NCBI GenBank assembly: GCA_027036655.1
Contig: JALWEC010000497.1
Coordinates: 1 to 6,548 of the forward strand
DNA from: Melioribacteraceae bacterium
GTDB lineage: Bacteria > Bacteroidota > Ignavibacteria > Ignavibacteriales > Melioribacteraceae
DNA length: 6,548 nucleotides
Reading direction: 5' to 3'
The notes under the pieces were generated by a model. That model was given only the letters and a program-made list of their open reading frames with translations. It ran no database searches and was not told the DNA's origin. Of the stretch, positions 1-5,786 are shown piece after piece (within the stretch, counting starts at the first letter, position 1; each line of letters starts with the position of its first letter). Position numbers and translations under genes: made by a program.

Positions 1-418
1 TTGTCTCCGAAATGTAGTTTCGGGAATAAGATTTGAAAAAGTCGCCTTTCAGAATTTCATTAACTGCTTTTATTACAGTATCATTATCGATAGGTTTTGA
101 AATAACTTTAGTCGCCCCCGCTTCCAGTGCCGCCATCACATTACTGTGAACGGTATTTCCGCTGATAACTACAACGGGAATATCCTTAATATCATTTAAT
201 ACTCTTTTAACCTGAAGCATTTTTATCCCGTCAAAATTAGGCATCATTAGATCGAGGAAAATAATATCGGGACGTTTTTCTGCGGTCAGCCTTATTCCGT
301 CAAGCCCATCTTGAGAAGTGTAAACTCGGAAGTTATAATCTTCTAAAAACTTTTTTAATGAACTTAAAACAACGTCGGAATCATCTACAATAAGTACTTT
401 CTTGGGCTCCGTTATCAT
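1..418 (-). CDS. Response regulator receiver protein (CheY-like), 3' end outside window
   Basis: I translated this frame by hand; it stays open for 139 codons to the left edge with no stop. The protein begins MITEPKKVLIVDDSD and has all the receiver-domain landmarks: acidic pair Asp12-Asp13, phospho-acceptor Asp56 (in FLDLMMP), Ser86 at the switch position (VVISGN) and the conserved Lys108-Pro109 (ISKPI). The receiver fold should finish near residue 124, so the last visible residues (GDFFKSYSRNY) are a linker or tail. Whether an output domain follows cannot be seen. It should accept phosphate from a histidine kinase in the cytoplasm. The start is 6 nt after the csrA stop, so it is probably co-transcribed. 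ATG at 418 is preferred; an in-frame GTG lies immediately before it (421-419). No convincing Shine-Dalgarno motif precedes it. The family assignment is firm; a role in motility is inferred from position only. Confidence 0.9.
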   Translation of the reverse strand, partial: MITEPKKVLIVDDSDVVLSSLKKFLEDYNFRVYTSQDGLDGIRLTAEKRPDIIFLDLMMPNFDGIKMLQVKRVLNDIKDIPVVVISGNTVHSNVMAALEAGATKVISKPIDNDTVIKAVNEILKGDFFKSYSRNYISET

Positions 419-424
419 CACAAA

Positions 425-664
425 TTATTTTTTAAACCGTTCTTTTAATTTTTTAAGCATATCGGAATCAACTTCAGCCGTGTGTTTTTGAGCTTCGCTA
501 ACTTGCTGCTTTACGCTTTCGTAAAGCTCGTCCCTTAAAATCTTAACTGAGTTCGGGGCTTCAATACCGATTTTAACGCTGTTATCGGAAAGATTTACTA
601 TTGTAATAACAATATCTTTTCCAATCCTTATTTTTTCGTTTTGCTTCCTTGATAATACAAGCAT
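425..664 (-). CDS. csrA: CsrA, carbon storage / flagellin translation regulator
   Basis: This 79-residue protein is a clear CsrA/RsmA family member. It opens MLVLSRKQNEKIRIG and carries the GIEAP core (residues 33-37). Leu4, Arg6 and Arg44 (in ILRDEL), residues used for RNA contact in this family, are all present. CsrA dimers bind GGA motifs in mRNA leaders and usually block ribosome access; in bacteria that pair it with FliW the main target is the flagellin mRNA. The protein is longer than the roughly 61-residue enterobacterial form, with a charged helical C-terminal extension (about residues 52-79) as in CsrA proteins from FliW-containing bacteria, where this extension contributes to FliW binding. 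It starts 2 nt after the fliW stop, so translation is probably coupled. No Shine-Dalgarno motif is visible at the start. Confidence 0.97.
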   Translation of the reverse strand: MLVLSRKQNEKIRIGKDIVITIVNLSDNSVKIGIEAPNSVKILRDELYESVKQQVSEAQKHTAEVDSDMLKKLKERFKK

Positions 665-666
665 AT

Positions 667-1059
667 TTATTCGCTTTTACTTTCTACAAATAGTTGTTTG
701 TTAATTTCGAATTTGTCGCTGTCGAATATCTTTTGGAATCCTTTTTTCTCGTCGTGATTAATATAAATCGGAGCTTTAAGATTTATTGAAATATCGGTTA
801 CTTCCTTGGCTAATTTTACTATTCCGTACGCTTCGTAACCTTCTTCTTGCGGATAATTTTCATCCAGCAATGCCGTCGGGAAAAGAGGGAAAATTATTTC
901 AGGTTCCTCTATCGAAGTAAGCCAATAAAAAAGTCCTTCTTCTTCCGTAACAAGGATAAATTTCTTAAAGTTCTCGAAACCGATTACTCCATCCGAAAAT
1001 TCGATGATGATATTCTCATCGAATTCCAACTCTCCGAATTTATTGTTTTTTATTTTCAT
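667..1059 (-). CDS. fliW: FliW, flagellar assembly factor and CsrA antagonist
   Basis: This 130-residue protein matches FliW in length and motifs. Visible landmarks are the N-terminal strand with GVIGFENFKKF (residues 24-34), the WLTSIEEPEIIFPL segment (46-59), and the signature NLKAPIYIN (93-101). In the known system FliW binds CsrA and prevents it from repressing flagellin translation. Unexported flagellin displaces CsrA from FliW, which coordinates flagellin synthesis with export. The immediate neighbour csrA supports this role. fliW is the only complete gene here with a real gap upstream (69 nt after flgL), and a candidate promoter lies in that gap. The ATG at 1059 is the natural start for the family; the sequence before it is AT-rich with no clear Shine-Dalgarno motif. 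Confidence 0.96.
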   Translation of the reverse strand: MKIKNNKFGELEFDENIIIEFSDGVIGFENFKKFILVTEEEGLFYWLTSIEEPEIIFPLFPTALLDENYPQEEGYEAYGIVKLAKEVTDISINLKAPIYINHDEKKGFQKIFDSDKFEINKQLFVESKSE

Positions 1060-1128
1060 ATTAAACCATAATTTATTGTTTTAAAATTAAAATATCTACC
1101 ATTCTTTTATCAAATAATTCTCCGCGGA
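1060..1128 (-). other. flgL-fliW intergenic gap, the only substantial non-coding segment
   Basis: These 69 nt are the only non-coding stretch longer than 14 nt. On the transcribed strand they begin with an 8-bp perfect palindrome TCCGCGGA directly after the flgL stop, then become very AT-rich up to the fliW start. The palindrome has no loop, so it cannot form a hairpin within one RNA. There is no stem followed by a U-run, hence no intrinsic terminator. A very weak 4-bp stem (TTAT/ATAA around TTG) is present and is probably meaningless. The segment contains one GGA and one TGG, too little to claim a CsrA site. Confidence 0.8.
1086..1113 (-). promoter_or_regulatory. Possible internal promoter before fliW-csrA
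   Basis: Reading the minus strand, TTGATA (1113-1108) is followed after 16 nt by TTTAAT (1091-1086); each hexamer is one mismatch from the housekeeping sigma consensus. A transcript would start about 20-25 nt before the fliW ATG. This would let fliW, csrA and the response regulator be expressed independently of the ring and hook genes. The region is so AT-rich that a chance match is quite possible. If the organism is in Bacteroidota, its housekeeping sigma factor prefers a different -7/-33 consensus, which I do not see here. Confidence 0.25.
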
Positions 1129-2025
1129 TTACAAATAATCCAGCAGGGACTTGGGCAGAACGTATGATGAAATCTGCAAAGTTCTGTCCATTGTAGTTTG
1201 CAAATCCTTTAAATCGACTATTGCGCGCGCAACATCCACTTCCTGAACTTTTCCCATCAAAGTTTCAACATCCTGTCGTTGCGATTCAAGAAGCGATTTA
1301 GCGTCCGAAAGACGGTTATAAAGATTGCCGGCAACCGTAAGTTCCGAAAGCACATTATCGTTAAAATCGTTCAAAGTCTTAAAGTCGGCGTCAGTCGGCG
1401 TTTCTCCCGCCGCCAGTCTGTTTTTCAGATCGATTAGCGAATTAAAAATATCGGTGCCCGGAGGATTTCCCACCGTTCCGAAAACGTCGCGCCCCGGGAT
1501 GTTTATCTGCAAAGTGGAGCTGCTTGAAATCCGTATTTTCTGCTCGCCGTCCAAGTGCGTGGTTTTTTCCTCAACATATGTATTTGTAGAATCCATACCG
1601 TAGGGCTTTTCCGAATGATCCGTTCCTCCGAAAATGTATTTGCCTCCGTATTTTGTGTTTGCGTAAGCAAGCAGGTTATCGATAGAAGTCTGCACCTTAG
1701 CCGCAAAGTCTTTCGGATCTTTTGTTGCGTCCCGCGCCGAAGTCATATATGTTATCAGACGCGACGCCTCCGCTTGTATTCCTTCGAGAGAGGAAGTTGT
1801 AGTGCTAACAAAAGCCATTCCTTCATCGACGGAATTATTGTAAGTTCGAATATTTTCAATCTCGTTATTCAATCTTAATAATCTCGCTGTCCCGAGTGGA
1901 TCATCCGACGGACGGTTTATGTTTTTCCCGGTCGCAAGTTTTTCTTGCGTTTCGCCCATCTGCGATTTAACATTCTGCAGATTGTTCAGAAAAATCGACT
2001 GCATCATTCTGTCGGTAACTCTCAT
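1129..2025 (-). CDS. flgL: FlgL, hook-filament junction protein (HAP3)
   Basis: This 298-residue protein belongs to the flagellin/FlgL superfamily and is close to the usual FlgL length. The N-terminal helical region starts MRVTDRMMQSIFLNN and carries the ATGKNINRPSDDP motif (residues 31-43). The C-terminal helix (about 245-298) includes a QEVDVARAIVDL-like segment. These two conserved ends form the coiled-coil core that packs into the filament, and the middle of the chain (about 130-230) is more variable. FlgL forms the last junction layer between FlgK and flagellin and is exported by the flagellar type III system, so no signal peptide is expected or seen. It is distinguished from flagellin by the RVTDRMM N-terminus and its place directly after flgK. 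The start is 3 nt after the flgK stop, with a GGTG Shine-Dalgarno motif inside the end of flgK. Confidence 0.96.
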   Translation of the reverse strand: MRVTDRMMQSIFLNNLQNVKSQMGETQEKLATGKNINRPSDDPLGTARLLRLNNEIENIRTYNNSVDEGMAFVSTTTSSLEGIQAEASRLITYMTSARDATKDPKDFAAKVQTSIDNLLAYANTKYGGKYIFGGTDHSEKPYGMDSTNTYVEEKTTHLDGEQKIRISSSSTLQINIPGRDVFGTVGNPPGTDIFNSLIDLKNRLAAGETPTDADFKTLNDFNDNVLSELTVAGNLYNRLSDAKSLLESQRQDVETLMGKVQEVDVARAIVDLKDLQTTMDRTLQISSYVLPKSLLDYL

Positions 2026-2028
2026 AAT

Positions 2029-3396
2029 TTACACCATTTCTATTAATGTTCTTAAAATGTCGTCCGCTATTTTTATCAGCTTTGCCGAAGCGTCGTATGA
2101 ACGCTGATACTTCAGCACATTGACCATTTCTTCGTCAACGTTAACCCCGGACTCCTGCGACTGCTGCGAATCGAGCTGCTGTAAAACCAAGTCAAAAGTT
2201 TCTCCCTGCTTTGTATTGGTGCTTTTTTCGTTGGCAATATCTGTAAGCAAATCGGAATATTTTCCGCTGAAACTTTCGCCGTCGATTAAATTCTCGTCGG
2301 CAAGGTTTGCGATCTGAATTGCGCCGTCGGAATTCCCGTCGCTGCCGTCGGAAGAAACTGCAATTTTTTTCGGATCCGATAAAATATCGGTGTTGATTTC
2401 CAACTTACCGGCTGAGTAGGAAGTAAAAAACTTAACATTTGTCTGCGGCGGAGTTTCAATTGTCTGCATTGTTGTATGTACGGAGTTGACGTTATCCATT
2501 ATCGAATTGGCGATAGTGTCAATTGCGGATTTGTAATCTTCAATTTTATTATTGTAAATATCCAGCATCGCGTTTAACTTTCCGGAATTCAATCTCAGCG
2601 AAGTATCGCCGTGAACTAAAACCTGCAGTTTATTTCGTCCTCCGCTGTTAACGGTGTTAACGCTTAATTCATACGCGTTTGCTCTGTCAATTACATTAAC
2701 GCCTCCCATAGAAACAGTAGCGGTATTGTCATCATTGATATGAACGTTTAGGTTAGCGTATTTACTTAATTCCTTCAAAAGCTGGTCGCGGCTGTCCATC
2801 AATGTATTTACGGTTTTTCCGGTAGTGCTGGCATTGTAAATCTGCTGATTAACATCGGCGAGATTTGTAAGAATTCTGTTAATGCTTTTAACCGCTTCGG
2901 AAGTATCGGCTTTCAGGTCGCTCCGGACAACATCCATCCCCGAATATATGGAACTGATTTTATCCGTCATCTGACGCGCCGCGTTCACAACCTGATTACG
3001 GTAAGAAATAGAAGATGGATCGTTTGCCAATTCATTCCACGAATTGAAAAACTTCTTCATTAAATTCGACAACCCCGCGTCCGTCGGTTCGGAATAGAGC
3101 GATTCGATATTTCCCATTACCGAAGTCCTGTAATCGGCGTCCTCTTTATAACCGTTGTACTTTCTGATTTGCGAATCGAGTATCGTGTTTCTTACGCGCT
3201 GTACATCGGTGATATCAACCCCGGTTCCCAGCTCGACGTTTGTGCTGTGATCCGGCTCGGTTGTCGTAAGCTGCGCCCGCTGCCTCGAATAATTCGGATT
3301 CGCCGCGTTGGCAATATTGTTCGAGCTGATGGAAAGCGCCCGCTGGTAAGTCGCCAAACTTTTACTCGATATTTCAAATAATCTTGTAAGCGCCAT
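2029..3396 (-). CDS. flgK: FlgK, hook-filament junction protein (HAP1)
   Basis: This 455-residue protein has the conserved flagellar axial-protein ends. Near the N-terminus is SNNIANAANPNYSRQR (residues 25-40), the rod/hook family signature with the tyrosine-serine-arginine form typical of FlgK. The C-terminal helix (about 421-455) contains VNVLKYQRSYDASAKLI, the other half of the coiled-coil core. Length is at the short end for FlgK (enterobacterial FlgK is about 547 residues), so the exposed middle domains are reduced but there is no sign of truncation. It forms the first junction ring on the hook. No signal peptide is present, consistent with export by the flagellar type III apparatus, probably delivered by FlgN encoded just upstream. 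The ATG is 2 nt after the flgN stop, with a good Shine-Dalgarno sequence. Confidence 0.97.
   Translation of the reverse strand: MALTRLFEISSKSLATYQRALSISSNNIANAANPNYSRQRAQLTTTEPDHSTNVELGTGVDITDVQRVRNTILDSQIRKYNGYKEDADYRTSVMGNIESLYSEPTDAGLSNLMKKFFNSWNELANDPSSISYRNQVVNAARQMTDKISSIYSGMDVVRSDLKADTSEAVKSINRILTNLADVNQQIYNASTTGKTVNTLMDSRDQLLKELSKYANLNVHINDDNTATVSMGGVNVIDRANAYELSVNTVNSGGRNKLQVLVHGDTSLRLNSGKLNAMLDIYNNKIEDYKSAIDTIANSIMDNVNSVHTTMQTIETPPQTNVKFFTSYSAGKLEINTDILSDPKKIAVSSDGSDGNSDGAIQIANLADENLIDGESFSGKYSDLLTDIANEKSTNTKQGETFDLVLQQLDSQQSQESGVNVDEEMVNVLKYQRSYDASAKLIKIADDILRTLIEMV
2032..2035 (-). promoter_or_regulatory. Ribosome binding site for flgL (GGTG inside flgK)
   Basis: The last two sense codons of flgK (ATG GTG) supply the core GGTG, placed 6 nt before the flgL ATG. 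This supports the start at 2025 and suggests translation of flgL is coupled to termination on flgK. Confidence 0.55.
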
Positions 3397-3398
3397 TA

Positions 3399-3854
3399 TT
3401 ACACCTTTCTGTCAAAAATTGACGCTCGTTTTTCATTCATTAAAGTGTTGATTGTGTCAATAAGAAATTGACGAGCGTTCCTAATTAAAAACATATTCTG
3501 ATTATTGATTTTACTCAACTTCTCAGCCAGATTTTTCAACTCAAGCTGCAATTCCTCAATCTTTTTCCCTTCGTTCTCGGGACTGTATTTCTGCAAAAGA
3601 GGAATCAGTTTTGAGAGTTTTCGTTCCTCTTCCGTCAAACTTCTTCCGAAGATTTTTCTTAAAAGCGCCTGCTTATCTTTTTCGTTTCTTGTCAACTTTG
3701 AGATGTAAAACTCTTCATCTTTCAAAGTCTCGTCGAAAAGTTCCCTGTCGTTTTCCAGCAAAGCCCTTTGTTTTTTTGCAGCCACCTCGATAAAAACCTC
3801 AAGGTTCTCTTTCTGCATTTCCAATATCTCAATGAAGCTTGTTATATCATTCAT
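3399..3854 (-). CDS. flgN: FlgN-type export chaperone for FlgK and FlgL
   Basis: This 151-residue, cysteine-free, highly charged protein is predicted to be almost wholly alpha-helical, with long amphipathic stretches at about residues 1-65 and 93-140. These features, the length, and the helix NQNMFLIRNARQF near residue 118-130 fit the FlgN/YvyG family. The strongest support is position: it lies directly before flgK and flgL, the two proteins FlgN binds at their C-terminal ends and delivers to the export gate in the cytoplasm. The ATG at 3854 overlaps the flgJ stop by 8 nt (ATGAATGA arrangement), which implies translational coupling, and a GAG-type motif lies a few bases upstream. The final codons carry the ribosome binding site of flgK. 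Sequence conservation in this family is low, so the call rests partly on context. Confidence 0.87.
   Translation of the reverse strand: MNDITSFIEILEMQKENLEVFIEVAAKKQRALLENDRELFDETLKDEEFYISKLTRNEKDKQALLRKIFGRSLTEEERKLSKLIPLLQKYSPENEGKKIEELQLELKNLAEKLSKINNQNMFLIRNARQFLIDTINTLMNEKRASIFDRKV
3402..3408 (-). promoter_or_regulatory. Ribosome binding site for flgK (AAAGGTG inside flgN)
   Basis: AAAGGTG sits 5 nt before the flgK ATG and overlaps the Lys-Val-stop end of flgN. It is the best Shine-Dalgarno match in the window, consistent with high output of a structural protein, and it fixes the flgK start at 3396. Confidence 0.65.
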
Positions 3855-4677
3855 GATTCATCTCAAAATAGTTTATGTAATTTTTAATTCTGTTTACGTA
3901 GTTCACTGTTTCTTTGTATGGCGGAATACCGTTATATTTCTTAACGCTGTCGGGGCCCGCATTATAAGCCGCAAGCGCCAAATCAAGTTTACCGTCGTAC
4001 CTATCCAACAGCGAAGCAAAATATTTAGTCCCTCCTTCAATATTTTCCTCGGGATCAAATACGTTTTTAACTCCGAGTTCTTCCGCCGTCGGATCCATCA
4101 ACTGCATCAAACCTTTTGCGTTTGCGCTCGAAACCGCATCGTGTCTTGCGGCAGATTCCGCCAATATTATCGATTTCAGCACCGATTTACTGACGTCATA
4201 TTTCTTGGAAGCTTTTTCAATAATCGGATCAATTTTGCTTAATCTTTTCAATGCGGATACCGGAGGCGCGACCGTTTTACCGCTACTTTCCGTTGAATTA
4301 AATTTTAAGCCTTGCAAAGCATTCTGCAAATTACCGCCGGCTTCTTCAGCCCGGAACTTACTTACATCCAACTCTTCGCCGGTAATTTTTTTATAAATCA
4401 TTGAAGCCACGCCCATACTTTCGCTGCGGCTCATATACTTCGATATTTCCGTTTCAAAGAGCGTATTGTAAATATCGCTTCCGTAACCTTCTTTGCCGAA
4501 AAGTCCGCCTGTACTTTTTGTCATACTCTTAAGCATCATCTGAGTAAGCAAACTTTCAAAATCCATTGACGCTTTTGCCAGCTTTCTTTTCTTAGCTTCC
4601 GAAAAATGACTTTTTACCTCAATCGGTTTTTCAATCTGTTTGTTCGGATTCGATATTTTAAGACTTAACTCTTTCAT
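3847..4677 (-). CDS. flgJ: FlgJ-like rod-binding protein fused to a lytic transglycosylase (SLT/GH23) domain
   Basis: This 276-residue protein has two parts. Residues about 32-98 form a FlgJ rod-binding domain (AKASMDFESLLTQMMLKSM, then the GGLFGKEGYGSDIY and FETEISKYMSRS segments), which in FlgJ acts as the rod cap. A linker of about 45 residues follows. Residues about 150-270 are an SLT lytic transglycosylase domain: putative catalytic Glu174 in ILAESAARHDAV, then AKGLMQLMDPTAEELG, the NIEGGTKYF segment, LALAAYNAGPDSV (about 233-245) and KETVNYVNRI. The enzyme should cleave the peptidoglycan glycan strand to form 1,6-anhydro-muramic acid ends, opening a hole for the rod. This differs from enterobacterial FlgJ, whose C-terminal domain is a GH73 glucosaminidase. 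There is no signal peptide, so export through the flagellar system is inferred. It starts 3 nt after the flgI stop and overlaps flgN by 8 nt. Confidence 0.94.
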   Translation of the reverse strand: MKELSLKISNPNKQIEKPIEVKSHFSEAKKRKLAKASMDFESLLTQMMLKSMTKSTGGLFGKEGYGSDIYNTLFETEISKYMSRSESMGVASMIYKKITGEELDVSKFRAEEAGGNLQNALQGLKFNSTESSGKTVAPPVSALKRLSKIDPIIEKASKKYDVSKSVLKSIILAESAARHDAVSSANAKGLMQLMDPTAEELGVKNVFDPEENIEGGTKYFASLLDRYDGKLDLALAAYNAGPDSVKKYNGIPPYKETVNYVNRIKNYINYFEMNHE

Positions 4678-4680
4678 CGC

Positions 4681-5772
4681 TTACATAATCACCAATTCTG
4701 CCGTTAATGCGCCGGCTTCTTTAATCGCTTGGAAAATCGCGATTATATCTCTCGGCGAAACCTTTAATGAATTTAACGCCGCGGCTACCTGCTGAACATT
4801 GGACGCGCCTTGTATTTCAACCGTGTTGTTTTTATCCTGTTTCACGGTAGGCACCAGATTATTGAAAACAACTGTTCCACCCTGCGAGAAAGAAGAGGGC
4901 TGTGAAATAACGGGATAAGATTTAATCTCGATATTCAGATTTCCGTGCGTAACCGTACAGGGCGAGATTGTAACATTACTTCCCGTAACCACAGTTCCCG
5001 TTTTCTCGTTCAACACAACCTTCGCCACAACGTCTTTCTGAACCTGAAGCCCTTCAAGCTGCGCCAAAAATGCCGAGATATTTTTCTTCTGATTTGCGGG
5101 AACTTTAACCTTAATCAGGGAAGCATCCTCAGCCGTTGCGGTCGCTTGCCCTATCGCGGAATTAATAGCCGCGCTTACATTATTTGCTGTGGTAAAATCC
5201 GGCTCGTTAAGAACGATATTGATCTCATCCTTACTTGCCAAACTCCCGGGATAATCTTTTTCGAAAATTCCCCCGTTGGGGATTGAGCCTGACGAAGTTA
5301 TGTTGCGTGAAATTCTTCCGCCGCTCGGAGTGCCGACATCGTAGCCGCCGGTGGAAATCGCCCCTTGGGCGGTCGCGTAAACGTTGCCCGTTTTATCGGA
5401 AAGAGGCGTAAGAAGCAGAGTCCCGCCCATTAAACTTTTAGCGTCCCCGATCGAGGAAACCGTTACGTCAAAGTGCCTTCCCTTCTTCGATTGATTGGAA
5501 ACCGTAGCGGTAACCATTACCGCCGCAACATTTCTTGTGCGGAAATTCAGCTCCGGCACATTAACCCCAAACCGCTTCAGCATACTGATAACCGACTGGT
5601 GCGTCATTGTCGAACGGTAAGTATCGCCGCTTCCCGCCAAACCGACTACAAGTCCGTAGCCGATTAACTGCTCGTCGCTAACGCCTTGGAAATAAGCTAT
5701 ATCCTTTAATCGCTGCGCGAACGACAACGAAGTCAAAAGCATTATTAAAATTATTATTTTCCCGATTCTCAT
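4681..5772 (-). CDS. flgI: FlgI, flagellar P-ring protein
   Basis: The ATG at 5772 gives 363 residues, the usual FlgI length. Residues 1-19 are a signal peptide (MRIGKIIILIMLLTSLSFA) with cleavage expected before Gln20. The mature protein begins with the family signature RLKDIAYFQGV and continues LIGYGLVVGLAGSGD (about 36-50), DVTVSSIGDAKSLMGGTLL (102-120) and the C-terminal AGALTAELVIM. FlgI assembles into the periplasmic ring around the rod at the peptidoglycan layer, helped by FlgA. The frame extends upstream to a TTG at 5820, but that start would overlap flgH by 34 nt and put polar residues ahead of the signal peptide. The chosen ATG is 14 nt after flgH with a well-placed GGGTGA. Only one cysteine (Cys272) is present; the position equivalent to the second enterobacterial cysteine is Ala355. 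Confidence 0.97.
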   Translation of the reverse strand: MRIGKIIILIMLLTSLSFAQRLKDIAYFQGVSDEQLIGYGLVVGLAGSGDTYRSTMTHQSVISMLKRFGVNVPELNFRTRNVAAVMVTATVSNQSKKGRHFDVTVSSIGDAKSLMGGTLLLTPLSDKTGNVYATAQGAISTGGYDVGTPSGGRISRNITSSGSIPNGGIFEKDYPGSLASKDEINIVLNEPDFTTANNVSAAINSAIGQATATAEDASLIKVKVPANQKKNISAFLAQLEGLQVQKDVVAKVVLNEKTGTVVTGSNVTISPCTVTHGNLNIEIKSYPVISQPSSFSQGGTVVFNNLVPTVKQDKNNTVEIQGASNVQQVAAALNSLKVSPRDIIAIFQAIKEAGALTAELVIM

Positions 5773-5776
5773 CTTT

Positions 5777-5782
5777 TCACCC
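5777..5782 (-). promoter_or_regulatory. Ribosome binding site deciding the flgI start
   Basis: GGGTGA lies 4 nt before the ATG at 5772, inside the 14-nt gap after the flgH stop. It favours this start over the upstream in-frame TTG at 5820. Confidence 0.6.
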
Positions 5783-5786
5783 AACC

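Noticed and set aside
847..1071. Plus-strand open frame of 74 codons opposite fliW
   Set aside because: It is antisense to fliW, which has its full family signature; the antisense protein resembles nothing I know.
1121..1128. Palindrome TCCGCGGA after the flgL stop as a terminator or operator
   Set aside because: It has no loop and no following U-run, so it is not an intrinsic terminator. An 8-bp palindrome alone is too short to claim an operator.
1060..1128. CsrA autoregulatory site in the fliW leader
   Set aside because: Only one GGA is present, not within a clear hairpin loop, and it lies far from the fliW start. This is too weak to call.
1325..1878. Overlapping plus-strand open frames opposite flgL
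   Set aside because: Both fall inside flgL on the other strand, are low-complexity Ser/Phe/Arg/Cys-rich translations, and have no supporting signals.
1129..2025. Flagellin (hag/fliC) as the identity of this gene
   Set aside because: The ends are shared by the superfamily, but the MRVTDRMM start, the length and the position directly after flgK fit FlgL better.
3832..4242. Plus-strand open frame of 136 codons opposite the flgJ transglycosylase region
   Set aside because: It lies antisense to a clearly conserved coding region, its translation is cysteine- and aromatic-rich with no recognisable domain, and no ribosome site or gene context supports it. It is a shadow of the flgJ codons.
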